Notes: generated by a model not told the origin, from the letters alone. Shown: positions 18,904 through 27,774, counted from the first letter of the stretch. The stretch: 64,000 bases of DNA from Simplicispira sp. 125 (GCF_003096555.1 NZ_QEKM01000001.1:1922001-1986000), one strand, 5' to 3'. Translations and numbers: made by a program.

Positions 18904-19587
18904 ATGGCACTTCGCGAGCGTCTGCACCTTATTGCGCTGTGCATTGCGGCAGGTTTGTGCCTGCCCGTGCATGCCCAAGTCGTGCGCTGTACCGACGCCC
19001 GCACCGGGAAAGTGATCTACACCGACGGCGGCTGTGCCAGCGGCACGGCAGCGCGCGAGGTGGAAGCACGCAAGACGGATGAGGAAATCCGCCAGGAGCG
19101 TATCCAGGCGGCCGAGGCGCTGGAGCGAAAACAACTGCGCATGGACGCCGAGGCCACCGCCGCCCGCCAGCAGGCCGAACGCGATGCGCTGCGCCCACGG
19201 GCCGCCCCGCCCTCACCCAACTACGCCCACACCCAGGAGTGTGTGCGCTCGCGCCGCCTGATGCAGGAGGCGGCCGATGCGCAGGCGCGCGAACCCCTGG
19301 TGTACAACCCGCGCCTGGAGGCGGCCCAGCGCCAGATGGACCTGGACTGCCTGGGCCCTGAGGGTTATGCCGAAATGGAAAAGGCCCGCGCCCAGCGCCC
19401 GCAGGTCGTGGTGGTGCCCGTGGGCCGCCCGGTACATACAGCACCGCCGCAGCGTCCCAAACTCACCCATTGCACCGATTTCACCTGTTTCGACACCCAA
19501 GGCAAAGGCTACCCGCGTGCGGGGCCTGGCCGCCTGCCGGGACCGGACGGCACTTGCCGCTCGGCGGGTGGGCGCGCACCGTGCTAG
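18904..19587 (+). CDS. Exported DUF4124-domain protein
   Basis: 227 residues with a signal peptide ('LHLIALCIAAGLCLPVHAQ', cleavage after HAQ). The DUF4124 signature follows directly: 'VVRCTDARTGKVIYTDGGCASGTAA'. A charged helical middle (~55-100) leads to a Cys-rich tail ('LTHCTDFTCFDTQGKGY', 'GTCRSAGGRAPC'). The family is periplasmic and of unknown function; the conserved Cys pairs suggest disulphides. Five bases separate it from the upstream lipoprotein, implying one operon, possibly two parts of an envelope structure. Confidence 0.8.
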   Translation: MALRERLHLIALCIAAGLCLPVHAQVVRCTDARTGKVIYTDGGCASGTAAREVEARKTDEEIRQERIQAAEALERKQLRMDAEATAARQQAERDALRPRAAPPSPNYAHTQECVRSRRLMQEAADAQAREPLVYNPRLEAAQRQMDLDCLGPEGYAEMEKARAQRPQVVVVPVGRPVHTAPPQRPKLTHCTDFTCFDTQGKGYPRAGPGRLPGPDGTCRSAGGRAPC

Positions 19588-19589
19588 AG

Positions 19590-19773
19590 ACCCCCCCTGA
19601 GCCGCTGCGCGGCTTCACCCCCTCTCCTGCGGGAGGGGGGACGCACCCAGTGGCCGGGCGAAGCCCGTTCCACGGGTGCCCTGGTCATCCGCTGGTGAGG
19701 GCAAGGACGTAATCCCGTTCGCCGTCCACACCGAAAAGACCACAGGAGGCGCAGCCCCACCGCGCGAACGGGG
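19590..19773. repeat. Cluster of intergenic palindromes between convergent genes
   Basis: Several stem-loops in a row: AGCCGC/GCGGCT (19600-19614), a C-run/G-run stem around 19616-19641, GCACCC..GGGTGC enclosing CGGGC/GCCCG (19643-19680) and CCCGTTCGC/GCGAACGGG (19714-19722 with 19764-19772). No reading frame. Probably a bidirectional terminator region built from repeats. Confidence 0.55.
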
Positions 19774-20727
19774 TCAAACAGAGCGCAGCCCCTGCGCCAC
19801 CGTGGGGTAGCGCAGGCGCAGGCGCAGTTCACGCCGCAAGCGGGTGTTGTCCAGGCGGCGTGACTCCCCCATAAAGCTCAGCAGCGCCAGCGGCAAAGCC
19901 GCCTGTGCTGTGCTGCGCGGCAGGCGCGGCGGGCGCGGCAGGCCGTACAGGTCGGCGGCCAGATCAAAGTAGTCGCCCATCTTCATCTCGCTGTCGTCGC
20001 TGGCGTGGTACACGCGCTGCGCTGCACCGCGCCACAGCGCCGCCACGCAGGCACGCGCCAGGTCGTCGGCATGGATGTGGTTGGTGTACACGTCGTCCTC
20101 TGCCGTCAGTACGGGCGTGCCCTTGCGCAGCCGCCCCTCGGGCGTGCCGTTCTCGCGGTCGGGGGCGTAGATGCCAGGCACACGCAGGATGCTGGCGCGC
20201 ACGCCCGCACGGCCCAGGTGGCGCACCGCACGTTCGGCATCCACCCGGCGCTGGGCACGCGGCGTGCCTGGCGCCACGGGGCGCGCCTCGGTCACCCAGG
20301 CGCCGGCGCAGTCGCCGTACACGCCGCTGGTCGATGCATACACCAGCGCATCGGGCAGGCTGCGCTGGCGCAGGCTGCGCACCAGGGCCAAGGTGCGCGG
20401 GTCGCGCCACCAGTCGGTACCGCCGCCCTGACTCGGCGGTGGTGCCAGGTGCACCACGCGGGTGGCCAGCCCGGCCAGGCGCCGCAGGCTGGCAGGCTGG
20501 TCCAGATTGCCACGCAAGGGCTGGATGCCCCATGCCCGCAGCGCCCCCACCCGCTCGGAGCTGGAGGTCAGCGCCAGCACGCGCACGCGCGGGTGGCTCG
20601 CGCTGGGCCCTTGCAACTGACGCGCCACGCGCAGGCCCACATCGCCACAGCCGACGATCAACACGCGCTGGCGGCGAAAACGGGCAGGCAGTGCGCCCAG
20701 GGCAGAAGAAATGGCGACAGAGCTCAT
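19774..20727 (-). CDS. NAD(P)-dependent epimerase/dehydratase-family protein (YeeZ-like)
   Basis: 317 residues from ATG 20727. Extended-SDR-like Rossmann fold: 'RVLIVGCGDVGLRVARQL' is the dinucleotide-binding GxGxxG, 'VYASTSGVYGDCAG' carries the Ser and Tyr of the active site with the downstream Lys region altered, and 'TNHIHADDLARACVAAL' is the typical C-terminal motif. E. coli YeeZ is the nearest named relative I recognise. The substrate is unknown. The gene is convergent with the DUF4124 gene and divergent from the ferredoxin-type reductase. Confidence 0.8.
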   Translation of the reverse strand: MSSVAISSALGALPARFRRQRVLIVGCGDVGLRVARQLQGPSASHPRVRVLALTSSSERVGALRAWGIQPLRGNLDQPASLRRLAGLATRVVHLAPPPSQGGGTDWWRDPRTLALVRSLRQRSLPDALVYASTSGVYGDCAGAWVTEARPVAPGTPRAQRRVDAERAVRHLGRAGVRASILRVPGIYAPDRENGTPEGRLRKGTPVLTAEDDVYTNHIHADDLARACVAALWRGAAQRVYHASDDSEMKMGDYFDLAADLYGLPRPPRLPRSTAQAALPLALLSFMGESRRLDNTRLRRELRLRLRYPTVAQGLRSV

Positions 20728-20864
20728 GGCGTGGCAGTAGAGGAATAAGACGCCAGGACGCACGAAGGCCCGCTGGCAACAGGGACAAGGCCCAGGGAGC
20801 ATTCAGAATCCCCGGGCAAAATCGACCGGTTTGCAATAAAAGACCACGCAAGGATAACCAAAGC

Positions 20865-21926
20865 ATGAGCCCCGCCACGCCGCCGACCACCCCCGCCCAG
20901 ATCACCGTGCAGCCCAGTGGCCGCAGTTTTGAGGCACTGCCCGGCGAAACCATGCTGGCCGCCGCTATCCGTGCCGGTGTGGGTCTGCCCTATGGTTGCA
21001 AGGACGGCGCCTGTGGCTCATGCAAATGCAAAAAACTCGAAGGCAGCGTGGTGCATGGCGAACACCAAGAAAAAGCCCTGAGCGCCGCCGAAGAAGCCGC
21101 AGGCTGGGTACTCACCTGCTGCGGCACGGCACAAGGTCCCGTGGTGCTCGAATCGCGCCAGGTCACGGACGAAAGCGCCTACCCCATCAAGAAATTGCCG
21201 GTGCGTGTGGCCGCGTTGGAAAAATTGTCCAATGACGTGATGCGCATGCGCCTGCAATTGCCGACGGCCGATACCTTTCGCTACCACGCGGGGCAGTATG
21301 TGGAGTTCATCCTGAAAGATGGCGTGCGCCGCGCCTATTCGATGGCCAACGCACCCCACACCCAGGAAACCGCCCCCGGCGTGGAATTGCACATTCGGCA
21401 CATGCCGGGCGGCCGATTTACCGACCATGTGTTTGGCGCCCTGAAAGAGAAAGAAATCCTGCGCATCGAAGGCCCTTTTGGCAGCTTCTTCCTGCGTGAA
21501 GACACGGACAAGCCCATCGTCATGGTGGCCTCGGGCACCGGTTTTGCGCCCATCAAGGCGTTGATCGAGCACCTGCGGCACAAGGGCAGCGTCCGCCCGG
21601 CCACCCTGTACTGGGGCGGGCGACGTCCCGGAGATCTGTACATGGAGGCATGGCTGCGCGAACAAGTGGCCGCCATGCCGAACCTGGTGTACGTGCCCGT
21701 GGTGTCGGACGCGCTGCCCGCAGACGGCTGGAGCGGTCGCACCGGCTTTGTGCACCAGGCCGTGCTGGAGGATTTTGCCGACCTCTCGGGCCACCAGGTG
21801 TACGCCTGCGGCGCCCCCATCGTGGTCGATTCAGCGCGCACGGCCTACACCGCACAACGCGGGCTGCCGCCCGAAGAGTTTTATGCCGATGCGTTTACTT
21901 CTGAGGCAGACAAGCATCCGAAGTGA
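20865..21926 (+). CDS. 2Fe-2S ferredoxin/FAD/NAD(P)H reductase (CDP-6-deoxy-glucoseen-reductase-like)
   Basis: 353 residues. An N-terminal plant-type 2Fe-2S domain has 'YGCKDGACGSCKCKK' and 'LTCCGTAQ' (CX4CX2C...C). Then come an FAD-binding barrel with 'RAYSMANAP' and a NAD(P) domain with 'VMVASGTGFAPIKALIEHL' and the C-terminal 'VYACGAPIVVDSAR'. This domain order is that of phenol/benzoate-type reductases and of CDP-6-deoxy-delta-3,4-glucoseen reductase (AscD/RfbI-like), a label often given to this gene in Burkholderiales. It delivers electrons from NAD(P)H; the oxygenase or partner is not encoded next to it. Cytoplasmic. Confidence 0.88.
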   Translation: MSPATPPTTPAQITVQPSGRSFEALPGETMLAAAIRAGVGLPYGCKDGACGSCKCKKLEGSVVHGEHQEKALSAAEEAAGWVLTCCGTAQGPVVLESRQVTDESAYPIKKLPVRVAALEKLSNDVMRMRLQLPTADTFRYHAGQYVEFILKDGVRRAYSMANAPHTQETAPGVELHIRHMPGGRFTDHVFGALKEKEILRIEGPFGSFFLREDTDKPIVMVASGTGFAPIKALIEHLRHKGSVRPATLYWGGRRPGDLYMEAWLREQVAAMPNLVYVPVVSDALPADGWSGRTGFVHQAVLEDFADLSGHQVYACGAPIVVDSARTAYTAQRGLPPEEFYADAFTSEADKHPK

Positions 21927-21927
21927 C

Positions 21928-22518
21928 TCAGGACAGGGCCTGTTCCACAAAGTGCAGCCGGTCCTGCCCCCAGAACATTTCGTCGCCCACGAAAAAGGTC
22001 GGCGCACCAAAAACTCCTCTGGCAACCGCTTGGGCGGTGTTTTCCTTGAGACGGTCTTTCACGGCCTGGTCGGCAATCTGCGCCATGAACTGCGCCGCAT
22101 CAAAACCCGCATCCACCAGCACCGCACCGATTTCGGCGGGTTGATTCAGGTTCCGCGGGTGTTCGAACATGGCGCTGAAGATGGCTCGCAGGTAGCGCTG
22201 AAACTCTTCCTCACCGCGCATTTGCATGGCGACGGCGCCGCGCATCAGCGCCAGGGTGTTGATGGGAAAGTGCGGGTTCCACTGGAATGGCACACCATAG
22301 GCCTGCGCCCAGCGCTGCAGGTCGTCATTGGAGTAGCGCCCTTTGGCCGGCACCTCCGCCGGGCTGCTGTTGCCCGTGGCCTGGAAGATGCCGCCCAGCA
22401 GCACCGGTGTCCAGACGATCGTCGCGCCATGTGCCTGCACGATACGGGGCAGGTGGTGGTAGGCCAGATAGGTGTAGGGGCTACCGACATCAAACAAAAA
22501 TTCAACGGTCTTGCTCAT
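21928..22518 (-). CDS. 2-hydroxychromene-2-carboxylate isomerase (kappa-GST/DsbA-like)
   Basis: 196 residues from ATG 22518. Thioredoxin-fold DsbA/kappa-GST family: 'FLFDVGSPYTYLAYH' has the Ser that replaces Cys in this family and activates glutathione, and 'GVFGAPTFFVGDEMFWGQDRL' is the conserved cis-Pro and tail. NahD-type enzymes isomerise 2-hydroxychromene-2-carboxylate in naphthalene breakdown; here there are no other naphthalene genes, so a broader glutathione-dependent isomerase role is likely. It lies 37 bases after an SDR stop and is probably in the TetR-controlled operon. Confidence 0.85.
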   Translation of the reverse strand: MSKTVEFLFDVGSPYTYLAYHHLPRIVQAHGATIVWTPVLLGGIFQATGNSSPAEVPAKGRYSNDDLQRWAQAYGVPFQWNPHFPINTLALMRGAVAMQMRGEEEFQRYLRAIFSAMFEHPRNLNQPAEIGAVLVDAGFDAAQFMAQIADQAVKDRLKENTAQAVARGVFGAPTFFVGDEMFWGQDRLHFVEQALS

Positions 22519-22555
22519 AGGGTTCTCCGGGAATGTCAAGGGGCTGGGAGCCGCA

Positions 22556-23302
22556 TTACCAGCGCTCGATCCAGGGGCGCAGGTCCAGTTCATGTGTCCA
22601 GGCGTCGCGCGGCTGGGTGTGCAGGTGCCAGTAGTTGTCGGCGATATGGTCCGGGTTGAGGATGCCGTCCTTCTCTTTTAGCGCATAGCGCTCTGGCGCG
22701 TTCTCGCGGATGAAGTCGGTGTCAATGGCACCATCGACAACAACGTGGGCGACATGAATATTCATCGGCCCCAGTTCACGCGCCATGCTTTGTGCCAGCG
22801 CACGCAGCGCGTGTTTGGCCCCGGCAAACGCCGCAAACTGGGATGAGCCCCGCAACCCGGCTGTGGCCCCGGTAAAAAGAATCGTGCCGTGCCCACGCTG
22901 GACCATGCGCCGCGCCACCTCGCGCCCGACCAGAAAGGCGCTGAAGCAGGCCATCTCCCAGATCTTGAAATACTTGCGCGCCGTTTCATCCAGGATGCTG
23001 CAGGGCACATTGGCGCCGATGTTGAACACCACCACTTCGATGGGTGCGATGTCGCGCTCGATGTCATCCACCAACTTCACTACCTCGTCCTCCTTGCGCG
23101 CATCCGAGGCAAATCCATGCGCGCGCCCGCCGCCGCGGATGATTTCCTCGACCAGGGGGGTGAGTTTGTCAGCCGTGCGGCGGGTGACGCAGGCGATCAG
23201 CCCCTCTTTGGCGAAGCGCTTGGCGATGGCGCCGCCTGTAGCATCGCCCGCCCCAACGATCAGTGCTGCGCGGTCTTTTCGGGCGTCCAAATGTACTGTC
23301 AT
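22556..23302 (-). CDS. SDR-family oxidoreductase with Phe in place of the catalytic Tyr
   Basis: 248 residues from ATG 23302. Classical SDR: 'ALIVGAGDATGGAIAKRFAKEG' binds cofactor, 'VVFNIGANVP' is the NNAG-equivalent, and 'LFTGATAGLRGSSQFAAFAGAKHAL' is the active-site helix. The YxxxK motif reads F-A-G-A-K, so the Tyr is Phe; this subgroup may use another residue or have lost reductase activity. It leads the operon with the isomerase, and its start faces a pair of palindromic operators and the tetR-type gene across 91 bp. Confidence 0.82.
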   Translation of the reverse strand: MTVHLDARKDRAALIVGAGDATGGAIAKRFAKEGLIACVTRRTADKLTPLVEEIIRGGGRAHGFASDARKEDEVVKLVDDIERDIAPIEVVVFNIGANVPCSILDETARKYFKIWEMACFSAFLVGREVARRMVQRGHGTILFTGATAGLRGSSQFAAFAGAKHALRALAQSMARELGPMNIHVAHVVVDGAIDTDFIRENAPERYALKEKDGILNPDHIADNYWHLHTQPRDAWTHELDLRPWIERW

Positions 23303-23320
23303 TGCATGCTCCGCTTTTAA

Positions 23321-23349
23321 ATAACGATCGTTATCGTAACGATCGTTAT
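23321..23349. promoter_or_regulatory. Tandem palindromic operators in the SDR/TetR divergent region
   Basis: Perfect 14-bp palindrome ATAACGATCGTTAT (23321-23334) followed 15 bases on (centre to centre) by TAACGATCGTTA (23337-23348). Two near-identical sites between divergent genes, one of them a TetR-type regulator, are the expected layout for autoregulation plus control of the SDR operon. The sequence is AT-richer than its surroundings, so promoter elements for both genes likely overlap it. Confidence 0.8.
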
Positions 23350-23393
23350 GTAACAATGCAAGCTCTTTCAAGACCACTTCAACAGACAAAACC

Positions 23394-23978
23394 ATGCGCT
23401 ATGCACCTGAACACAAGGAAGGTACGCGGGCACGCCTGGTCCAAGCCACGGGGGCGCTAGCCAAGCGCCAAGGCTTTTCAGGCACCGGCATTGACGGCCT
23501 GATGGCGGCGGCGGGGCTGACCTCGGGTGCGTTTTATGCCCACTTTCGCTCCAAGAACGAGTTGCTCGAAGCCATCGTCGACAACGAGCTACAGCGCTCG
23601 GTGGCGCTGTTTGCGCAGCAGTCGCCCGCCAAAGCGATGAAAGTCATTGAAGGCTACCTGAGCCCTGCCCATGTGGCACACCCTGAATCGGGCTGCGCCG
23701 TGCCCGCCCTGGCGCCCGAAATCGCCCGGGCCGACGCTGCGACACAGCAGGCCTTTGAGCGCGGCGTGCTGGCCCTCAAGGAGCAGTTGCGCACACTGAC
23801 GGGCGACGACGCCCGGGCCTGGTCCCTGATGGCCCAGTTGGTCGGAGCCGTGATGCTGGCGCGGGGACTACCGTCGGAGTCCACGCAACAGGCGCTGCTC
23901 GATGGTGTGCTCCAGCAGGTACGGCGGCTTGTGGACGATGCGCCGGACGAGGCAGGCCGCGCCGAAAATACAGAATAA
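23394..23978 (+). CDS. TetR/AcrR-family transcriptional regulator
   Basis: 194 residues. The N-terminal HTH is clear: 'RARLVQATGALAKRQGFSGTGIDGLMAAAGLTSGAFYAHFRSK' (helices 1-3). The C-terminal ligand-binding all-helical domain (50-190) includes 'CAVPALAPEIARADAATQQAF', typical of the TetR subgroup with the 'GC..P.L..E..R' motif. It is transcribed away from the SDR/isomerase pair, with two palindromes just upstream of its start. It is the likely repressor of that pair and of itself; an aldehyde or aromatic ligand is a guess. Confidence 0.88.
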   Translation: MRYAPEHKEGTRARLVQATGALAKRQGFSGTGIDGLMAAAGLTSGAFYAHFRSKNELLEAIVDNELQRSVALFAQQSPAKAMKVIEGYLSPAHVAHPESGCAVPALAPEIARADAATQQAFERGVLALKEQLRTLTGDDARAWSLMAQLVGAVMLARGLPSESTQQALLDGVLQQVRRLVDDAPDEAGRAENTE

Positions 23979-24002
23979 AACCGACTCCAGAGCCCACCCA
24001 AC

Positions 24003-24033
24003 AAGCGCCAATAGCTATTATTTAAGTAGCATT
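24003..24033 (-). repeat. Dispersed hairpin repeat, partial copy 6
   Basis: On the minus strand 'TAATAGCTATTGGCGCTTGT' matches the left half of the repeat only. It overlaps the last codons and the stop (24022-24024) of folK. Confidence 0.5.
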
Positions 24034-24534
24034 CAACCAGGCCGGGCCGTGGTGTAAGTCGATAGTCTGGCCAGACACCGCCTGCAATGCCGCGGGCGAT
24101 ACCTGTTCGGGGGCCAGTTCAGCGAGCGGCAGCAGCACAAAGGCGCGCTCATGCATGCGCGGGTGCGGCACGGTGAGCTGCGGGGTGGCGATGCACTGGT
24201 TGCCGTAGAGCAGGATGTCGAGGTCCAGCGTGCGCGGCGCATTGCGGTAAGGGCGCTCGCGCCCGGCGCCCTGTTCGATGGCCTGCAATGCGGCCAGCAG
24301 CGCGTGTGCGTCCAGTGGGGTGGCGATCTCGGCCACGGCGTTGAGGTAGTCGGGCCCGCCCGCGTCCACCGGGGCGCTGCGGTACAGCGATGAGACATGC
24401 AGCACCTGCGTGCCCGGCAGCGCAGCGATGGCGCGCACCGCCTGGCGCAGCGCGGCATCACGCTCTCCCAGGTTGGCGCCCAGGCCGATCCAGGCGCGGG
24501 CAGTGGCACCCGTGGTCGGCGCAGAAGTCTTCAT
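24022..24534 (-). CDS. folK: 2-amino-4-hydroxy-6-hydroxymethyldihydropteridine pyrophosphokinase
   Basis: 170 residues, the standard length for HPPK, which transfers pyrophosphate from ATP to 6-hydroxymethyl-7,8-dihydropterin in folate synthesis. Motifs: 'GLGANLGERDAALRQAV', 'SSLYRSAPV', 'DYLNAVAEI', 'RERPYRNAPRTLDLDILLYG' (the metal-binding DLDI) and 'PHPRMHERAFVLLPL'. It is the last gene of the hda - HAD - pcnB - folK minus-strand series, 24 bases after the pcnB stop. The last few codons lie in a partial copy of the dispersed repeat. Confidence 0.95.
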   Translation of the reverse strand: MKTSAPTTGATARAWIGLGANLGERDAALRQAVRAIAALPGTQVLHVSSLYRSAPVDAGGPDYLNAVAEIATPLDAHALLAALQAIEQGAGRERPYRNAPRTLDLDILLYGNQCIATPQLTVPHPRMHERAFVLLPLAELAPEQVSPAALQAVSGQTIDLHHGPAWLNAT

Positions 24535-24558
24535 GCCGCCCTGGGCCCGCTGTACCGG

Positions 24559-26142
24559 TTATTCAGTCGCCGCCGATGCGCTGCCGCCGTCGGAACCCGC
24601 ACCGGGCTTGCGGCGGCGGCGACGGCGTTTTTTGGGGGCACTGCCATCGGGCAACTCTTCAGGGCCTGGCAGAGCGTCAGCCCTTGATTCTGACGTGAGC
24701 CCGCGCGGGTCTGCGGGCGCGGAACGCGGGACGCGGCGCACCACGGGCTGGGCACTGCGCGAGCGTGCTTTTTGCTCTTCACGCACCTGCTCCATGAGGT
24801 CGTAGCGCTCGGCCTCGTCGGCGGTGCTGAACTTTTGCCACCAGTCGGCCAGTGCCTCGTCCACTTCGCCCACATCGGCGCGCAGGCGCATGAAGTCAAA
24901 CCCCGCACGAAAACGCAGCTGCGCCACCATGCTTTCGGGCACGCGGCCCGCACGCTTCTCGAAACGCGGCTGCATGACCCATATTTCACGCATGTCGGCA
25001 GCCAGCTTGCCGCGGCCCGACACATCACCAATACGCTGGTTGAACACATCGTCGATGGCGTCCTGCAGCGCCGGGAAAGAATGCTCACGCCGGTTCATGC
25101 GCTCGGCCCAGCCGTTGCGTACGTCTTCCCACAGCACGCAGGCCAGCAGAAAGCTGGGCGCCACGGGCTTGCCTTCGCCTACGCGGCGGTCGGTATCGGT
25201 GAGGGCGGCGCGCACAAAGGCCGTGTCGGCACGCTCGACCACCACGTCGAGCAGCGGGTAGATGCCGCTGGCCATGCCGAGCTTCTTGAGCTGCTCGATG
25301 GTGGCGATGGCATGGCCCGTTTGCAGGAGCTTGAGCATCTCGTCGAACATGCGGCTTTGCGGCACGTCCTGCAGCAGCTGCTGCGACTGCACCAGAGGCG
25401 CGGCGGTCTTGGGTTCGAGCGTGAAGCCCAGGCTGCTGAGCTTGGCCACAAAGCGCACGGCGCGGATGATGCGCACCGGGTCTTCACGGTAGCGCGTGGC
25501 GGGGTCGCCAATCATGCGCAGCAGCTTTTTCTTGGCGTCCTGGATGCCCTTGTGGTAGTCCACCACGATCTGGCGCTCCGGGTCGTAGTACATGGCGTTC
25601 AGGGTGAAGTCGCGCCGCGTGGCGTCTTCGTCCTGCGGCCCCCAAACGTTGTCGCGCAGCACCCGGCCCGAGGCATCCACGGCGTGCTGCATGCCGGCGA
25701 GCTGCTGCTTGCTGGTCTTTTCGTTGCCGGCGACCTGCTCGGCCGCCGCATTGTCCATGTGGGCGCGGAAGGTGGACACCTCGATCACCTCATGCTCGCG
25801 CCCGCGCCCATGCACGACGTGCACGATGCGAAAGCGCTTGCCGATAATGAAGGCGCGCCGGAACAGGCCCTTGACCTGCTCAGGCGTGGCGTTGGTGGCC
25901 ACGTCAAAGTCTTTGGGGCGCAGGCCCAGCAGCAGGTCGCGCACGGCGCCACCGACGATGTAGGCTTCGAACCCCGCCTGCGTGAGGGTGCGCACCACGT
26001 CCACGGCGCGGCGGTCCACCAGCTCGGGGTTGATGCCGTGTACCGAGGCCGGTACTTCCTCGCGCTTGCCAAAATGCGGCTTGCCGCGCGAGGTGCCGGG
26101 GGTCGATTTGCCCAGCAGTTTGTCGATGAACTTCTTGATCAT
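24559..26142 (-). CDS. pcnB: Poly(A) polymerase I
   Basis: 527 residues. The nucleotidyltransferase core has 'YIVGGAVRDLLLGLRPKDFDVATNATPEQ' (GG at 64-65, DxD at 78-80), 'VGPQDEDATRRDFTLNAMYY'-type family motifs and 'YREDPVRIIRAVRFVAKL'. The C-terminal tail is very basic ('KKRRRRRRKPGAG'), as in PcnB proteins that bind RNA. It adds 3' poly(A) tails and so marks RNA for decay. Its start overlaps the stop of the HAD gene by 4 bases, and folK follows. Confidence 0.95.
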   Translation of the reverse strand: MIKKFIDKLLGKSTPGTSRGKPHFGKREEVPASVHGINPELVDRRAVDVVRTLTQAGFEAYIVGGAVRDLLLGLRPKDFDVATNATPEQVKGLFRRAFIIGKRFRIVHVVHGRGREHEVIEVSTFRAHMDNAAAEQVAGNEKTSKQQLAGMQHAVDASGRVLRDNVWGPQDEDATRRDFTLNAMYYDPERQIVVDYHKGIQDAKKKLLRMIGDPATRYREDPVRIIRAVRFVAKLSSLGFTLEPKTAAPLVQSQQLLQDVPQSRMFDEMLKLLQTGHAIATIEQLKKLGMASGIYPLLDVVVERADTAFVRAALTDTDRRVGEGKPVAPSFLLACVLWEDVRNGWAERMNRREHSFPALQDAIDDVFNQRIGDVSGRGKLAADMREIWVMQPRFEKRAGRVPESMVAQLRFRAGFDFMRLRADVGEVDEALADWWQKFSTADEAERYDLMEQVREEQKARSRSAQPVVRRVPRSAPADPRGLTSESRADALPGPEELPDGSAPKKRRRRRRKPGAGSDGGSASAATE

Positions 26143-26849
26143 GGGTGTGGAGTGAACAGGTCGAGTATGCGCCAGCCGCGCTCTTGCGCCAGGGCGCGCA
26201 GGCGTGGGTCGGGGTTGGTGGCGACGGGATGGTCGACTTTTTCGAGCAGCGGCACATCGTTCATGGAGTCGCTGTAGAACGTGCTCTCCACGCCCTCCCA
26301 GGCGAGCTGCCGCTCAGCCAGCCATTGTTCCATGCGCCGCACCTTGCCTTCGCGCATGGTGGGCGTGCCCTTGATCTCGCCGGTATACCAGCCGCTGGCG
26401 TCGCGCGCCAGTTGCATGGACAGCAGTTCCTCCACGCCCAGCGCCTGGGCAATGGGCCGGGTGACGAATTCGTTGGTGGCGGTAACGATGAGCACCTTGT
26501 CGCCCGCCTGCTGGTGCTGGCGCAGCAAGGCCAGTGCCTCAGGCCGGATGGCTGGCGCAATCACCTCGCGCATGAACTGCGCGTGGGCGGTGGCAGCCGC
26601 CTCGGGCCCGCGCTGGCGCACGGATTCGGTGGCAAAACGCACATAGTCGTGCACGTCGAGCGTGCCGGCCTGGTAGTGGGCGTAGAACTCGTCGTTGCGG
26701 CGCGCAAACTCCACCGGGTCGTTCCAGCCGATGCGAATGGTGAACTCGCCCCACTCGTAGTCGGAGTCGATCGGCAGCAGGGTGTGGTCCAGGTCGAACA
26801 GGGTCAGCCGGGGACGCTGCGCCGCGGTGGCCGGTGTATCAAGGGTCAT
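26139..26849 (-). CDS. HAD-IB family phosphatase (SerB-like)
   Basis: 236 residues from ATG 26849. HAD motifs: I 'LTLFDLDHTLLPIDSD' (nucleophile Asp and DxD-type second Asp), II 'VLIVTATNEFVT', III Lys in 'TMREGKVRRMEQWL' and IV 'FYSDSMNDVPLLEKV'. The cap helices between I and II resemble the phosphoserine-phosphatase-like HAD-IB subfamily. Many betaproteobacteria have it between hda and pcnB, as here; the substrate in this context is unknown to me. Its last bases overlap the pcnB start. Confidence 0.88.
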   Translation of the reverse strand: MTLDTPATAAQRPRLTLFDLDHTLLPIDSDYEWGEFTIRIGWNDPVEFARRNDEFYAHYQAGTLDVHDYVRFATESVRQRGPEAAATAHAQFMREVIAPAIRPEALALLRQHQQAGDKVLIVTATNEFVTRPIAQALGVEELLSMQLARDASGWYTGEIKGTPTMREGKVRRMEQWLAERQLAWEGVESTFYSDSMNDVPLLEKVDHPVATNPDPRLRALAQERGWRILDLFTPHP

Positions 26850-26899
26850 GGGTGGGTCGAAAGAAAGCAAAAGAGGGGGCTACACGTGATAAGCACGGG

Positions 26900-27598
26900 C
26901 TATGCGGATTCCAGCATCGCCTTAAGCAAGGGGATGGTGATGGCACGCTGGGTTTGCAGTGCATAGGCGTCAAGCTGGTTCAGCAACTGCATGAGGCTGC
27001 CCAGATCACGCGAGAAGCGGCTGAGCATGTAGTCCATCATCTCATCGCCAAGGAAGATACCGCGCGCATCGGCCTCCTGGCGCAGCACTGCGCGGCGGGC
27101 CGCCTCGTCCAACGCATGCAGCTGGAACACATGGCCCCAGCCCAGGCGGCTGCGCAAGTCGTCGCGCAGCGGCAGATCGGCTGGCGGCAGGCTGCCCGCG
27201 GCCAGCACCCAGCGCTGCGTGCCGCTACCCGGGCTGATGGCGTTGACGAACCAGTTGAAGGCCATGGCCTGTTGCGCAGTGGAATACAGGTGCACATCGT
27301 CCAGCAGCACGGCGGACCAGCGCTCGTCGAATTCGGGCGGCTCATGCAGGGCGGGCTCAAACCAGCCCACACTGGCCCCTTGCTCGCGCAGCGCAGCGCG
27401 CACCGCCTTGAGCAGATGCGACTTGCCGCTGCCCGTCTCACCCCACAGATAAGTGGGCACAGGCGACCGCGTGGTCTGGCTGCTGCCCGCTCCGGCCCAC
27501 AGGCGCAGGTGCTGCAACGCGGCCTCATTGGGGCCGGCGAAAAAATTGGCCAGCGTGGGCCCCGTCACCAGTCCGATATCCAGCGCCAGCTGCTTCAT
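26900..27598 (-). CDS. hda: Hda, regulatory inactivator of DnaA
   Basis: 232 residues from ATG 27598; a frame open to 27751 has no family similarity in the extension. DnaA-like AAA+ domain: 'YLWGETGSGKSHLLKAV' (Walker A), 'AVLLDDVHLY' (Walker B), 'PPADLPLRDDLRSRLGWG' (sensor I/box VII region) and 'RFSRDLGSLMQLLNQLD' (sensor II). It has no DNA-binding domain IV. With the beta clamp it stimulates ATP hydrolysis by DnaA after initiation. First gene of the hda-HAD-pcnB-folK series and divergent from purM across 176 bp. Confidence 0.93.
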   Translation of the reverse strand: MKQLALDIGLVTGPTLANFFAGPNEAALQHLRLWAGAGSSQTTRSPVPTYLWGETGSGKSHLLKAVRAALREQGASVGWFEPALHEPPEFDERWSAVLLDDVHLYSTAQQAMAFNWFVNAISPGSGTQRWVLAAGSLPPADLPLRDDLRSRLGWGHVFQLHALDEAARRAVLRQEADARGIFLGDEMMDYMLSRFSRDLGSLMQLLNQLDAYALQTQRAITIPLLKAMLESA

Positions 27599-27774
27599 GG
27601 CGGCAGCCCGCAGCCACGTTGGCATGTGCGGGAAGAAAAGACGTGGCAAAGCATGGATGAAAGGGGCAAAACAGGTGGCAACAAAAGAGGGATTGGGCCG
27701 CACAGGGTGCGCTGCCCGTAAAATCTGCGCAAATTTTAGTCTGCCGCGCACGCTGGCCCGTGCCTTTCCTTGCC

